Below are positions 1 to 8,377 of a stretch of 60,752 bases of DNA, piece by piece. The first letter of the stretch is position 1, and every line of letters begins with the position of its first letter. The notes under the pieces were generated by a model, which saw nothing but the letters and a program-made list of their open reading frames with translations, was not told the origin of the DNA and did not search any database. The DNA is taken from positions 1 to 60,752 of the forward strand of contig NZ_MUKU01000031.1 in NCBI RefSeq assembly GCF_002081825.1, given 5' to 3'. A program made the translations under genes and the position numbers. This DNA comes from Chromobacterium haemolyticum (GTDB lineage Bacteria; Pseudomonadota; Gammaproteobacteria; Burkholderiales; Chromobacteriaceae).

Positions 1-211
1 GGTGGGGGGGAGGGCCATGATGAAAGTTTCCAATTGATGTCGGCGCAGCCTGTCCGGTACCGATCGGAAGCGGGCAAGTCCATGGCGGGGCGGCCTGCCG
101 GCCTGCGTGGGCCGCGTTCCCGGCGCCGGGGAACTCCGGCGCGTCGTGGATTGTCGTCCAGCGCCGCGCTTGGGGTCAAGGCCGGAGGGGAGCCGCCGCG
201 CCCAAACCGCT

Positions 212-358
212 TTAGGACCTGTTCAAAGTCTGCTGCGCTTCGGCGATACAGCGTTGAAAACCGTTTCGAAATGCTCATGTACCAACTGTACATTCCGCTT
301 TTTCGCTCATTTTCGCCTCGTCTCGCTCTGGCTCGCGAGCCTTTGAACCAGCACTTAG
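212..358 (+). repeat. R1 palindromic repeat, full-length copy
   Basis: Starts with AGGACCTGTTCAAAG and ends with CTTTGAACCAGCACTTA, so the two ends are inverted copies. The core carries GTACCAACTGTAC followed by a CGCTTTTTCGCTCATTTTCG stretch. The same core recurs near 34.6, 37.8 and 58.2 kb. Positions 1-211 are GC-rich and show no convincing gene; an open frame at 34-453 runs across the repeat and is judged spurious. Confidence 0.8.
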
Positions 359-384
359 TTCGCATCTCACATTTTCCTTTGCGG

Positions 385-400
385 CTGATCTGGCCGGCAG
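385..400. promoter_or_regulatory. Degenerate CviR-like palindrome upstream of the VioB-like operon
   Basis: CTGATCTGGCCGGCAG matches 8 of the 10 fixed positions of the CviR consensus CTGNCCNNNNGGNCAG, with both CTG/CAG ends intact. It lies about 200 bp upstream of the first gene and is followed by weak -10-like sequences (TGTAAT at 418-423). A match this good is expected by chance roughly once in several such intergenic regions, so it is only a candidate. Confidence 0.25.
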
Positions 401-597
401 CTATAACCACACTTGCATGTAATGATAAAAGCATGATTGTTGGCGTGGATTAATACTAAGTGACTATACGTAGTGCGCTGCATCAGGGAGGGCGGGTCCG
501 CCGCCTGCGAAGCGGCGCCGTCCGCAGTCAGCCGGGAAGGCAACGGCCGCCAAGGGGGCGGATGGCACCGGGGTTCCAATATGAAGGAGCACAATCG

Positions 598-1623
598 ATG
601 TCATTGCAACAGTCTGTCTCCGCCAGCGCGCGCTGGGGGTGGCTGGTTCTGGCCTGCGCCGCCGCCGGCGTCCAGGCCGCCGACATGCCGGAGGCTTCCG
701 CCGCCGCCGCGCTCAAGGCCTTGAAGAGCACGCCGGCGGGTCGCCACAGCTACTACACCGGCGGCGTGCATAACACCGTCGGCTGTCTGTTGCCGGGCAG
801 CTGCGTCTATCCGCGCAAGCCCGGCGAACCCAGCGATCCGCTGTTCCCCGAATGGTGGGTCAGCGACTGGACCATGTATCGCATCTTCAATCAGGCGGCG
901 ATCAAGGAATATCCGCCGCCGTACGCCTCGCCGCCAGCCGGGATGAGCGAGGGCCAAGATTACGAAACGTCCTACGGCGCCAGCTATTACGATTCCAGCT
1001 ATGTACCGGCGGACGGCGACGGCCGCGGCGCGATGATGGAACACTATGAAAAACGCTGCCTGCCCATCTTCCCCGGCAGCAATCATTACAGCTGCTCCTT
1101 CGTGTCCTTGGGCAACAAGGCTTATTTCCTGCGCTACGCGGACCGGCCCAAGGGCACGCCGCAGTGTTGCCAGTTTTCCTTGGACAATCACCCGCCGCGC
1201 CGCGACTTCATCAAGCATCTGCCGTACAACGCCGAGCAGAGCACCCACTTGAACGGCAGCGTCCAGGCGTATTCGCGCCTGGTGCAGCCGGGCAGCATCC
1301 TGTTCGGCTACGCCTTCTACAAGCAAGCGACCCGCGACGGCGGCAAGGGCGCGCCGTACCGGCATCCGCAGTCCTTCTTCTTCTCCGGCGATCCCGGCTC
1401 GCCGCCGGACGCGCCCATGGTCAGCCAGAACTACAGCCATTTCCGCGCTCAGAAACCGGACCCCAAACAGACCTGGATGAAGGTGGCCGAGATGTGCCCG
1501 GCCAAGCCGGAATGGTGCTGCCTGTTCGCCACCGATTGCCCGGACAAGGGCAAGGCGGACGCGCCGGCGGCCGACAAGGCCAACGCCCAACCCGACCCGA
1601 GTTGGGCCACTTTGCAGCCGTAA
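598..1623 (+). CDS. Secreted cysteine-rich protein of unknown function
   Basis: 341 aa. The ATG at 598 follows AAGGAG with 8 nt spacing. The N-terminus is a classical signal peptide, with a hydrophobic run from about residue 13 and a likely cut after GVQA (about residue 27). The mature part has about ten cysteines, including two CC pairs (QCCQ, WCCL), and is rich in Tyr and Pro, which suggests a disulfide-bonded periplasmic or extracellular protein. I do not recognise the family. Only 10 bp separate it from the VioB-like gene, so the two are probably cotranscribed. A role as periplasmic partner or receptor of the cluster product is inference from position only. Confidence 0.8.
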   Translation: MSLQQSVSASARWGWLVLACAAAGVQAADMPEASAAAALKALKSTPAGRHSYYTGGVHNTVGCLLPGSCVYPRKPGEPSDPLFPEWWVSDWTMYRIFNQAAIKEYPPPYASPPAGMSEGQDYETSYGASYYDSSYVPADGDGRGAMMEHYEKRCLPIFPGSNHYSCSFVSLGNKAYFLRYADRPKGTPQCCQFSLDNHPPRRDFIKHLPYNAEQSTHLNGSVQAYSRLVQPGSILFGYAFYKQATRDGGKGAPYRHPQSFFFSGDPGSPPDAPMVSQNYSHFRAQKPDPKQTWMKVAEMCPAKPEWCCLFATDCPDKGKADAPAADKANAQPDPSWATLQP

Positions 1624-1633
1624 AGGAACCGCC

Positions 1634-3601
1634 ATGAGTTATCTCGACTCTCCCCGCATTCACTTTTCCGGCTACTTCCAGTCGGACGTGTCCACCGTCA
1701 ACAACAATGTTTGTTATTACGATTCCGACGCCTTCAAGGAGCAATATCAGGAGTATGGCGACGGCGGCTGGAACCCGCAGGGCACCGCCATCTTCCGCTT
1801 CGTCAGCTGCAGCGTCACCGGCGCCAGCCTCAACGGCAAGCCGGTCACCAGCAGCGCGCAGGACCCCATCATCGGCATGGCGATGGAAAACGCCGATTGC
1901 CGCGCCCCGGGCAAGATGGCGGACCTGGACCCGCAGCAGCAAATGGTGTCCCAGATATGGGCCTTGCAAGTGCGGCTGACCGACAATGTCGAGCGCGCGC
2001 TGTTCATCGGCGACATGCTGCCGGTGGGCTTCATGAATTTATGGAAGCGTCAGCAAATCGAGGCGTTCAACGACCAAACGCTGGGTGCCAACTACCAGTC
2101 CATCCTGGAAAACGTGCAATGGCACGGGCATAGCCACTCGCCGGTGCTGGAGGCGCTGCGCAAGGCCAGCCAGCACGGCCTGCTGGCCATCGAGTTCAAT
2201 CTGTTCGGCTACGGCCGCGATCCCTCGATCCCGCGCTACACCCAGGGCCACATCGTCGGCACCATCGGTCCTTACCATGAGCGGGAGCCCAAGCATTTCA
2301 TCATGGGCCGGCAAATGACGGCGCAGGTGGACAGCAACAATACGACGAAGCCGACGGAAGGGGTTTACAGCTTCCAGTGCAAGAATCATCCGGACCGACA
2401 GACCCTGACCGCGGACTTCGGCAACGCGCTGCCCATCATTGACGCCAGCGGCGCCTTCGTCGATCTGGGGCCGTTGACCTTGGCGGTGCTGAAACAGCCG
2501 GCGCACGCGCCGATCAGCGGCAGTCTGAGCCAGGACCAGGTCATCGTGCTGGGCCAGGTGGCCTACGACCCGCCGCCGCCGGGCGCGGCGGCCAGCGACG
2601 AGCCGTCCGAGTGGTTTCGTCAGACCGCGGCGATCCAGGACTTCGACTACGCCGCCATTCCCGGCGCCAGGCAGGCGCTGGAAGCCTGTCCGCTACTGTT
2701 GCTGAGCCCCGCTGACGACGGCTACCAAGTGCGGGTGCAAGAATCCATCGACGGCCTCTACGTGCGTTCCGACGATCATGTGCTGCGGCTGAACGCCGGT
2801 CAGCAACTGCCGGTCAGCTTTTTCGCCAGCCGTTATGGCCAGCCGCTGTCTGCCGAAGTCGACGTAGGCTTGTTGCCCAAGAGCAAGAACCCAATGGGCG
2901 GCGGCCAGCCGCTGCCGCCTTCGCCGCCGGACAACAAGCCGGTGCTGCCGCCCAGGATCAGCGTGCCGACGGACGCGGTGCACTACCCGGCCAGCTTCCA
3001 CACCAACGACAGCGGTCATGGCCGAGCGGTGGTCAGCGCGATTCCGGCCGGGCCGGGCAATCCGCGCGGCTATATCGACGGCCAGCTCTACGGCATCGGC
3101 TACCAGTTGCGGCAGCAACCTCAAGACTACATCAGCAACCCGTGGAATTTCGTCAGCGTGCTGGCCTTCGACCGCGTGCCGGTGCCGGATCATCCCACTT
3201 GGTATGACGACATCCGGCCCATCTTCGTCCAGTACGGCAACCTCTATCCCATCATGAGCAAATACGTGGTGGACCTGAGCGATTACGACTCCGTGGTGCG
3301 CCATGTCGACATCCTCAAACTGGCGTTCGCCCTGCCGATGAGCGATCCCAACCACATGCCGGTGACTCGCGACCTGTCCGACGACAAGCGCGCCATCATC
3401 CTCAAGTGGCTGAACCAGACCGACGCTCAGGGCAAGCCGCTCAAGGGCGCGCCGCCGCTCAAGGCCGCCGTCGTGCCCGCGCCGCGTGAGGTGGACACCG
3501 ATGCGGTGGCGGTGCCATTGGACGATCTGCAAATCGCCGGCAAGAGCGCGGTGGTGTTGCAACTCCAGGCGCGACGCAAAGCCGCGCCGTCGCAGGATTG
3601 A
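1634..3601 (+). CDS. VioB/RebD N-terminal-domain-like protein (stand-alone)
   Basis: 655 aa. It opens with SYLDSPRIHFSGYF, closely resembling the VioB start SILDFPRIHFRGW. Near residues 540-610 it has a block (YPIMSKY, then MPVTRDLSDDKRAIILKWL) that aligns with the VioB segment YPFMSDK...MPSTRELSAPKARLFLKYL just before its ferritin-like domain. In VioB/RebD/StaD, both parts form one polypeptide of about 1000 aa that couples imines of aromatic 2-oxo acids. Here the protein stops where the ferritin-like domain would begin, and that domain is the next gene, 13 bp downstream. AAAGGA precedes the ATG. The exact substrate is unknown, and no amino-acid oxidase (VioA/RebO) lies alongside. Confidence 0.8.
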   Translation: MSYLDSPRIHFSGYFQSDVSTVNNNVCYYDSDAFKEQYQEYGDGGWNPQGTAIFRFVSCSVTGASLNGKPVTSSAQDPIIGMAMENADCRAPGKMADLDPQQQMVSQIWALQVRLTDNVERALFIGDMLPVGFMNLWKRQQIEAFNDQTLGANYQSILENVQWHGHSHSPVLEALRKASQHGLLAIEFNLFGYGRDPSIPRYTQGHIVGTIGPYHEREPKHFIMGRQMTAQVDSNNTTKPTEGVYSFQCKNHPDRQTLTADFGNALPIIDASGAFVDLGPLTLAVLKQPAHAPISGSLSQDQVIVLGQVAYDPPPPGAAASDEPSEWFRQTAAIQDFDYAAIPGARQALEACPLLLLSPADDGYQVRVQESIDGLYVRSDDHVLRLNAGQQLPVSFFASRYGQPLSAEVDVGLLPKSKNPMGGGQPLPPSPPDNKPVLPPRISVPTDAVHYPASFHTNDSGHGRAVVSAIPAGPGNPRGYIDGQLYGIGYQLRQQPQDYISNPWNFVSVLAFDRVPVPDHPTWYDDIRPIFVQYGNLYPIMSKYVVDLSDYDSVVRHVDILKLAFALPMSDPNHMPVTRDLSDDKRAIILKWLNQTDAQGKPLKGAPPLKAAVVPAPREVDTDAVAVPLDDLQIAGKSAVVLQLQARRKAAPSQD

Positions 3602-3614
3602 GGGAGAACAGGCC

Positions 3615-4676
3615 ATGATTCGCTTGCAACGCAGCATCATCCACGGCATCCGCGCCGCCAAGACCGCGGCCGAACTGCATTACTACCTGCAAAACGCGGT
3701 GGAACTGGAGCATGCCACCATTCCGCCCTATCTGACCGCGATGTTTTCGCTGAAGCCGGGCTACAACGTGGAAATCCGCCAGTTGATCCATAGCATCGTG
3801 ATGCAGGAAATGCTGCACATGTGCATCGCGGGCAATATTCTGATCTCCATCGGCGGCCACCCGCAGATCAACAAGCCGCCGTTCATCCCCAAGTATCCGG
3901 GGCCGCTGCCAATGTCCATCGGCGGCGATGACTTCATCGTGGGCATCGAGCCTTTTTCCAAGGAGTTGGTGTTCAACACCTTCATGGTGATCGAGGAGCC
4001 GGAAGACCCGGTGCCGGTGGAAACGCCCAAGCTCGCCGCCGAGGACGAGCCGGACTACGCCACCATCGGCGAGTTCTACGACGCGATCAAAAAGAAGATC
4101 AAGGAACTGGGCGACGGCATCTTCATTCCGGCCACGGTGCCCAAGCAGGTGCTGGGCTGGTTCTCGCCGGAGCGCTTGTTTCCCATCAAGGACATCGCCA
4201 GCGCCCTGCACGCCATCAACATCATCATTGTTGAAGGCGAGGGCACCAGCACCAACCCGAACCAATCTCCGGGCAACCCGGCGCACTACTACAAGTTCGG
4301 CGAAATCTACTACGGCCGCCGCATCGTCAGCACCCCGGACGGCGGCTACGCCTACGCCGGCGCGGAAGTGCCCTACGACCCGGCCGGGGTCTACCCGATG
4401 GTGTCCAACCCGCAGGACTACGACTATCAGGACAACACCCAGGCCAAGGTGAGGGTGGAAGCCTTCGCCTACAGCTACAGCAGCCTGCTCAACGCCTTGC
4501 ACCAGGCTTTCAACGGCGATCCCAAGCGCATCGACACCGCCATCGGCCTGATGTACGACCTCAAGGTGCAAGCGGTGAGCCTGATGGAAACGCCGGTGGC
4601 GCCGGGTAGCGAGAAGACGGCTGGACCCAGCTATCGCTACGTGAATACGCAAGGAGGGATGGACACCAGCGATTAA
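3615..4676 (+). CDS. Ferritin-like protein, VioB C-terminal-domain type (iminophenyl-pyruvate dimer synthase family)
   Basis: 353 aa, starting at the ATG behind GGGAGAACAGGCC. The N-terminal helical bundle has VELEHATIPPYL (Glu32) and QEMLHM (Glu65, His68), the EExxH-type metal-ligand pattern of ferritin-like domains. It corresponds to VioB AVDLELSVMLQYL and EIAHEEMIHY. A second part near residues 210-320 (HYYKFGEIYYGRR, AFAYSYSSLLNALHQAFNG) fits the family pattern. With the preceding gene it reconstitutes a VioB-like architecture as two proteins. The next gene is 292 bp away, behind an R2 repeat, so the ebo genes may have their own promoter. Confidence 0.82.
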   Translation: MIRLQRSIIHGIRAAKTAAELHYYLQNAVELEHATIPPYLTAMFSLKPGYNVEIRQLIHSIVMQEMLHMCIAGNILISIGGHPQINKPPFIPKYPGPLPMSIGGDDFIVGIEPFSKELVFNTFMVIEEPEDPVPVETPKLAAEDEPDYATIGEFYDAIKKKIKELGDGIFIPATVPKQVLGWFSPERLFPIKDIASALHAINIIIVEGEGTSTNPNQSPGNPAHYYKFGEIYYGRRIVSTPDGGYAYAGAEVPYDPAGVYPMVSNPQDYDYQDNTQAKVRVEAFAYSYSSLLNALHQAFNGDPKRIDTAIGLMYDLKVQAVSLMETPVAPGSEKTAGPSYRYVNTQGGMDTSD

Positions 4677-4828
4677 ACGCCGTCCGCCATTGCGCAAGGC
4701 CAAAGCGGTCCGGCGGATGCCGGGCCGCGTTTGCCGTCTCATCGGCGCCAGCGCACTGGCCGCGGGATACGAAAGCCAGCCTTGACGGGCCGCAGCGCCG
4801 GACCGTCAACGCGCAGCAGATTTAAGAA

Positions 4829-4935
4829 CCGCTAACAAAACCTCGCAGAAAACCTGAGCCAAGGCGCGCCGACGCAGGCAGTACAAAGTGGTACGACAAG
4901 GAGGCGCAACGCGGGACCAGGGGTTTTGTTAGCGG
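4829..4935. repeat. R2 palindromic repeat, copy 1
   Basis: Perfect 14-bp terminal inverted repeats (CCGCTAACAAAACC and GGTTTTGTTAGCGG) enclose a GTACAAAGTGGTAC core. It is nearly identical, with a 2-bp length difference, to the copy at 15332-15437. It fills much of the 292-bp gap between the ferritin-like gene and eboD; the rest of that gap holds a GC-rich imperfect inverted repeat (about 4682-4720) and no gene. Confidence 0.88.
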
Positions 4936-4968
4936 GTCGTAAGAGCCGGTTTTTTTAGGAGCAGAGCC

Positions 4969-6201
4969 ATGCCACTGCCAGTCAGCAAGCCAGACCTCGG
5001 AGACGCCGCAAGCGGCCGCAGCGCCGGGGCCATGACCATGCAGCGCTTCAGCGTGCCGTTCGAATACCCGGTGTATTTCGGCCGCGGCCTGCTGAGCGAC
5101 CCTGGCAACCCGCTGTTGCGGCAAGCCATCTGCCGGCGCGAGCCGGAAAGGCGCCATCGATTCGTGGTTCTGATTGACCAAGACGTGGCCGCCGCCCACC
5201 CGTGGCTGCCCGCCGCCTTCGAGCGCTACGCCCGGCGTCACCGCGACGCGCTGGAACTGGCCGCGCCGCCTCGGCTGGCGCCGGGCGGTGAAGCTTGCAA
5301 GAACGATCCGGAACAACTATTCGCGCTGCAAAGCTGGTTGCAGCAATGCCATGTGGACCGTCACAGCTGCGTGGTCATCGTCGGCGGCGGCGCGCTGCTG
5401 GACATGGCCGGCTTCGCCGCGGCCACCACCCACCGCGGCGTGCGCGTGGTGCGCATGCCCACCACCGTGCTGGCGCAGAACGATTCCGGCGTGGGCGTCA
5501 AAACCGCGATCAACGCCTTCGGCGCCAAGAACTTCCTCGGCGCCTTCGCGCCGCCGTTCGCCGTGCTCAACGACTACGACTTCATCGCCAGCCTGCCGCG
5601 CCGAGACCGCATCGCCGGCATCGCCGAGGCGGTGAAAGTGGCGGCGATACGCGACCGCGCCTTCTTCGACTGGCTGGACGCCAACGCCGAAGCGCTGGCC
5701 GACGGCGACGACGAAGCGATGCAATGGATGATACGGCGCTGCGCCGAACTGCATCTGAACCACATCGGCCAGGGCGGCGACCCCTTCGAGTTCGGCAGCG
5801 CCCGGCCGCTGGATTTCGGCCATTGGGCCGCGCACAAGCTGGAAGCGCTGAGCGCTTACGCCTTGCGCCACGGCGAGGCGGTGGCGATAGGGCTGGCGCT
5901 GGACTGCCGCTACGCGGTGTTGGCCGGCCTGTTGCGCGAACCGGCGCAACTGAGTTTGCACCGGCTGCTGCTGCGGCTGGGCTTTTCGTTATGGCACCCG
6001 GCGTTGGACTGGCGCGACGGCGAGCGTCGCCAGGTGCTGGCCGGGCTGGATGAGTTCCGCGAACACCTAGGCGGCGAACTGACCATCACCCTGCTGCAGC
6101 GTTTGGGGCAGGGGGTGGAAGTGCACGCCATCGATGCGGATCGGATGAACGCGGCCATAGACTGGCTGCGCGACAGGAGCGATGACCATGTTGCTGCTTG
6201 A
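4969..6201 (+). CDS. eboD: EboD: 3-dehydroquinate synthase-like sugar-phosphate cyclase
   Basis: 410 aa. AGGAG lies 8 nt before the ATG. It has the dehydroquinate synthase fold signature: an NAD-binding VIVGGGALLDMAGFAAATTHRG segment (about residues 133-155), then TTVLAQNDSGVGVKTAINAFG, the Glu of GIAEAVKVAAIRD, and the His of LRHGEAVAIG as metal ligands. In ebo clusters this member belongs to the DHQS/EEVS-like branch and its substrate is not established. It is the first gene of a six-gene coupled set; its 3' end overlaps the next gene. A housekeeping aroB is unlikely, because the context is the full ebo set. Confidence 0.88.
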   Translation: MPLPVSKPDLGDAASGRSAGAMTMQRFSVPFEYPVYFGRGLLSDPGNPLLRQAICRREPERRHRFVVLIDQDVAAAHPWLPAAFERYARRHRDALELAAPPRLAPGGEACKNDPEQLFALQSWLQQCHVDRHSCVVIVGGGALLDMAGFAAATTHRGVRVVRMPTTVLAQNDSGVGVKTAINAFGAKNFLGAFAPPFAVLNDYDFIASLPRRDRIAGIAEAVKVAAIRDRAFFDWLDANAEALADGDDEAMQWMIRRCAELHLNHIGQGGDPFEFGSARPLDFGHWAAHKLEALSAYALRHGEAVAIGLALDCRYAVLAGLLREPAQLSLHRLLLRLGFSLWHPALDWRDGERRQVLAGLDEFREHLGGELTITLLQRLGQGVEVHAIDADRMNAAIDWLRDRSDDHVAA

Positions 6202-7423
6202 CCCCCAACAACGGCCGGACAGTCTGCCCGCCGCCACTCTGCCCGCGGTCCACATGAGCTACTGCACCAATATCCACCCCGGCGAAAGCTGGCAGGAAAT
6301 GCGCGCTCAGCTGGGCTTCCACCTGCCGCGCATCAAGGCTCGCGTGGCGCCGGACCGGCCGTTCGGCATTGGGCTGCGGCTGTCCGCGCTGGCCGCGCGC
6401 CAGCTGGAGGAAGAACCGGCGCAGGCGGAATTCCGCGATTTTCTGGCCGAACACCAATGCTATGTGTTCACCCTCAACGGCTTTCCCTTCGGCGCCTTCC
6501 ATCGGCAAGCGGTGAAGGACGCGGTTTACCTGCCGGACTGGCGGGACCCGCAGCGGCTGATCTACAGCAACCGGCTGGCCCAGTTGCTGGCCGCGCTGCT
6601 GCCGCCGGAACTGGAATACGGCAGCGTCAGCACCGTGCCCGGCGGTTATCGCCAACACCTGAGCGGCGACGGCAGCGGCGCGCTGTGGATCGCCACCCAT
6701 CTGCTGGAGCACGCCGCCTTCCTGCATCGGCTGCGACAGGACAGCGGCCGCCGCATCATGCTGGCGCTGGAACCGGAGCCGGACTGCCTGCTGGCCACCA
6801 GCGAAGACGCGGTTGCCTTCTTCGAGCTGCACCTATTGAGCCGAGCCGCGCTCAATCAAGTGGCCAAATGGTGCAATGTCAAACGCGAAGAAGCCGAAGC
6901 CATCGTGAGGCGGCACCTGGGCGTGTGCCTGGACGCCTGCCACGCCGCGGTGGAGTACGAACAGCCGGAAGACGCGGTGGCGCGGCTGGATCAGGCCGGC
7001 ATCGCCATCGCCAAGCTGCAGCTCAGTGCCGGCCTGCGCGTGACCCGGCCGGACCGGATGGCGGCGGAAGCGCTGCGCGCCTTCGCCGAAGACACCTATC
7101 TGCACCAAGTGGTGGCGCGGCGCGGCGACGACCTGTGGCGCTACCCGGACCTGCCGGCGGCGCTGACGGCCCTGCCGCGGCAGCCGGCCGACGAATGGCG
7201 CATCCACTTCCACGTGCCCATCTGCCACGCCGCGCTGGGGCCGTTCGCCAGCACCCAGGACTTCCTGTCGCGGCTGCTGGTCCTGCAACGCCAGCGGCCG
7301 CTGAGCAGCCATCTGGAGGTGGAAACCTATAGCTGGGGCGTGCTGCCCCCGGCCCACCGTCAGGGCGATCTGGGCGAAGCCATCTGCCGGGAGCTGCAAT
7401 GGGCGGAGGGCCAGCTGCGATGA
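6188..7423 (+). CDS. eboE: EboE: metabolite-traffic protein, xylose-isomerase-like TIM barrel
   Basis: 411 aa. Of two in-frame ATGs (6182, 6188), the second is 8 nt from AGGAG and is preferred; both overlap the end of eboD. Sequence features fit the AP-endonuclease/sugar isomerase TIM-barrel family as seen in EboE: MSYCTNIHPGESW near the N-terminus, FTLNGFPFGAFH, LALEPEPDCLL (Glu ligand), VCLDACHAAVEYE and IHFHVPI. Those Glu/Asp/His residues are the likely metal site. The function is known only at the cluster level (export of a precursor to the periplasm in cyanobacteria). The stop codon overlaps the start of eboC. Confidence 0.87.
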   Translation: MLLLDPQQRPDSLPAATLPAVHMSYCTNIHPGESWQEMRAQLGFHLPRIKARVAPDRPFGIGLRLSALAARQLEEEPAQAEFRDFLAEHQCYVFTLNGFPFGAFHRQAVKDAVYLPDWRDPQRLIYSNRLAQLLAALLPPELEYGSVSTVPGGYRQHLSGDGSGALWIATHLLEHAAFLHRLRQDSGRRIMLALEPEPDCLLATSEDAVAFFELHLLSRAALNQVAKWCNVKREEAEAIVRRHLGVCLDACHAAVEYEQPEDAVARLDQAGIAIAKLQLSAGLRVTRPDRMAAEALRAFAEDTYLHQVVARRGDDLWRYPDLPAALTALPRQPADEWRIHFHVPICHAALGPFASTQDFLSRLLVLQRQRPLSSHLEVETYSWGVLPPAHRQGDLGEAICRELQWAEGQLR

Positions 7424-8361
7424 GCGGCCAGCGCGCCCTGCCCATTCCCAAGACCTGCGCCCGGCGGCGGCTGTCGCGGCGGCACGCGCGCCAGACCCGC
7501 CGGCGCGTGGCCGGGGTCTGGTCGCTGGCGCTGAGGCTGGGCCGGGTGTCCAACCTGCCCACGGTGTGGAGCAACGTCCTCGCCGGCGCGGTGCTGTCCG
7601 GCCACGCCGTGGCCGGCGGCCCGCTCGCCTTGCTGCTGTTGTCGCTGTCCTTGATCTACGTGGCCGGCATGTATCTGAACGATGTCTGCGACCGCCACAT
7701 CGACGCGCGCGAACGGCCGGAGCGCCCCATTCCCGCCGGGCTGGCGTCGGCGCGGCTGGTGTTGCTGGCCGGCGCCGCCCAGCTTGCCGTCGGCGTCGCC
7801 CTGCTGGCGGCGCTGGGCCTGCCTGTCTTGCTGGCCGGTCTGTGCCTGGCCGCCACCGTGGTGCTCTACGACCTTTGGCACAAACACAATCCGCTCAGCC
7901 CGCTGCTGATGGGCCTGTGCCGGATGCAGGTTTATCTGATCAGCGGCCTGGCGCTGGGCGCCGGCGCCTTGTCCGGCCCGCTGCTGCTGGCGGCGCTGGC
8001 GCTGCTGGCTTATCTGATCGCGCTGACTTACGTGGCCAAGCAGGAAGGCCGCGCCGGACTGGGGCGGCTGGCCCCGTTGTTGGGTCTGGCCGCGCCGCCG
8101 CTCTACCTGCTCAGCCAACCGTTCCAACCCTGGGCGCTGCCCTTTTTGCTGCTCAGCCTGAGTTGGAGCGCGCATTGCCTGCGGCTGGCCTGGCCCGGAC
8201 CCGGCCGTGACACGCCGCGCGCCGTCGGCGGCCTGATCGCCGGCATCGCGCTGGCGGACGCTTTGTTCATCGCCGCCGCGGGCCAGCCGCAGTGGGCGGC
8301 GTTGGCGGTTTTGGCCGCCTGGCTGACCCGGACATGGCAACGCCGGGTGCCGGGCACTTGA
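7420..8361 (+). CDS. eboC: EboC: UbiA-like membrane prenyltransferase
   Basis: 313 aa. It starts in an ATGA overlap with eboE, with GGAGGG 9 nt upstream, in preference to the earlier ATG at 7399. A basic N-terminus (about 30 residues, many Arg) precedes about eight hydrophobic helices. The UbiA Asp-rich motif is present as NDVCDRHIDARE (about residues 87-98), and the second conserved loop reads YDLWHKHNPLSP. UbiA enzymes transfer isoprenoid or polyol groups at the membrane. In an ebo cluster the acceptor is unknown, but membrane location fits a carrier-based export step. Confidence 0.88.
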   Translation: MSGQRALPIPKTCARRRLSRRHARQTRRRVAGVWSLALRLGRVSNLPTVWSNVLAGAVLSGHAVAGGPLALLLLSLSLIYVAGMYLNDVCDRHIDARERPERPIPAGLASARLVLLAGAAQLAVGVALLAALGLPVLLAGLCLAATVVLYDLWHKHNPLSPLLMGLCRMQVYLISGLALGAGALSGPLLLAALALLAYLIALTYVAKQEGRAGLGRLAPLLGLAAPPLYLLSQPFQPWALPFLLLSLSWSAHCLRLAWPGPGRDTPRAVGGLIAGIALADALFIAAAGQPQWAALAVLAAWLTRTWQRRVPGT

Positions 8362-8377
8362 ACGGAGAATCTGCGCG

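Noticed and set aside
34-453. 139-codon frame at the window start
   Set aside because: It runs across an R1 repeat and has no coherent domain or good ribosome site.
598-4676. Violacein biosynthesis operon
   Set aside because: Only VioB-like halves occur. No VioA, VioC, VioD or VioE homologue lies beside them, so this is a different pathway.
4969-6201. Housekeeping aroB (3-dehydroquinate synthase)
   Set aside because: The enzyme fold fits, but the gene is the first of a complete coupled ebo set, where this family member is standard.
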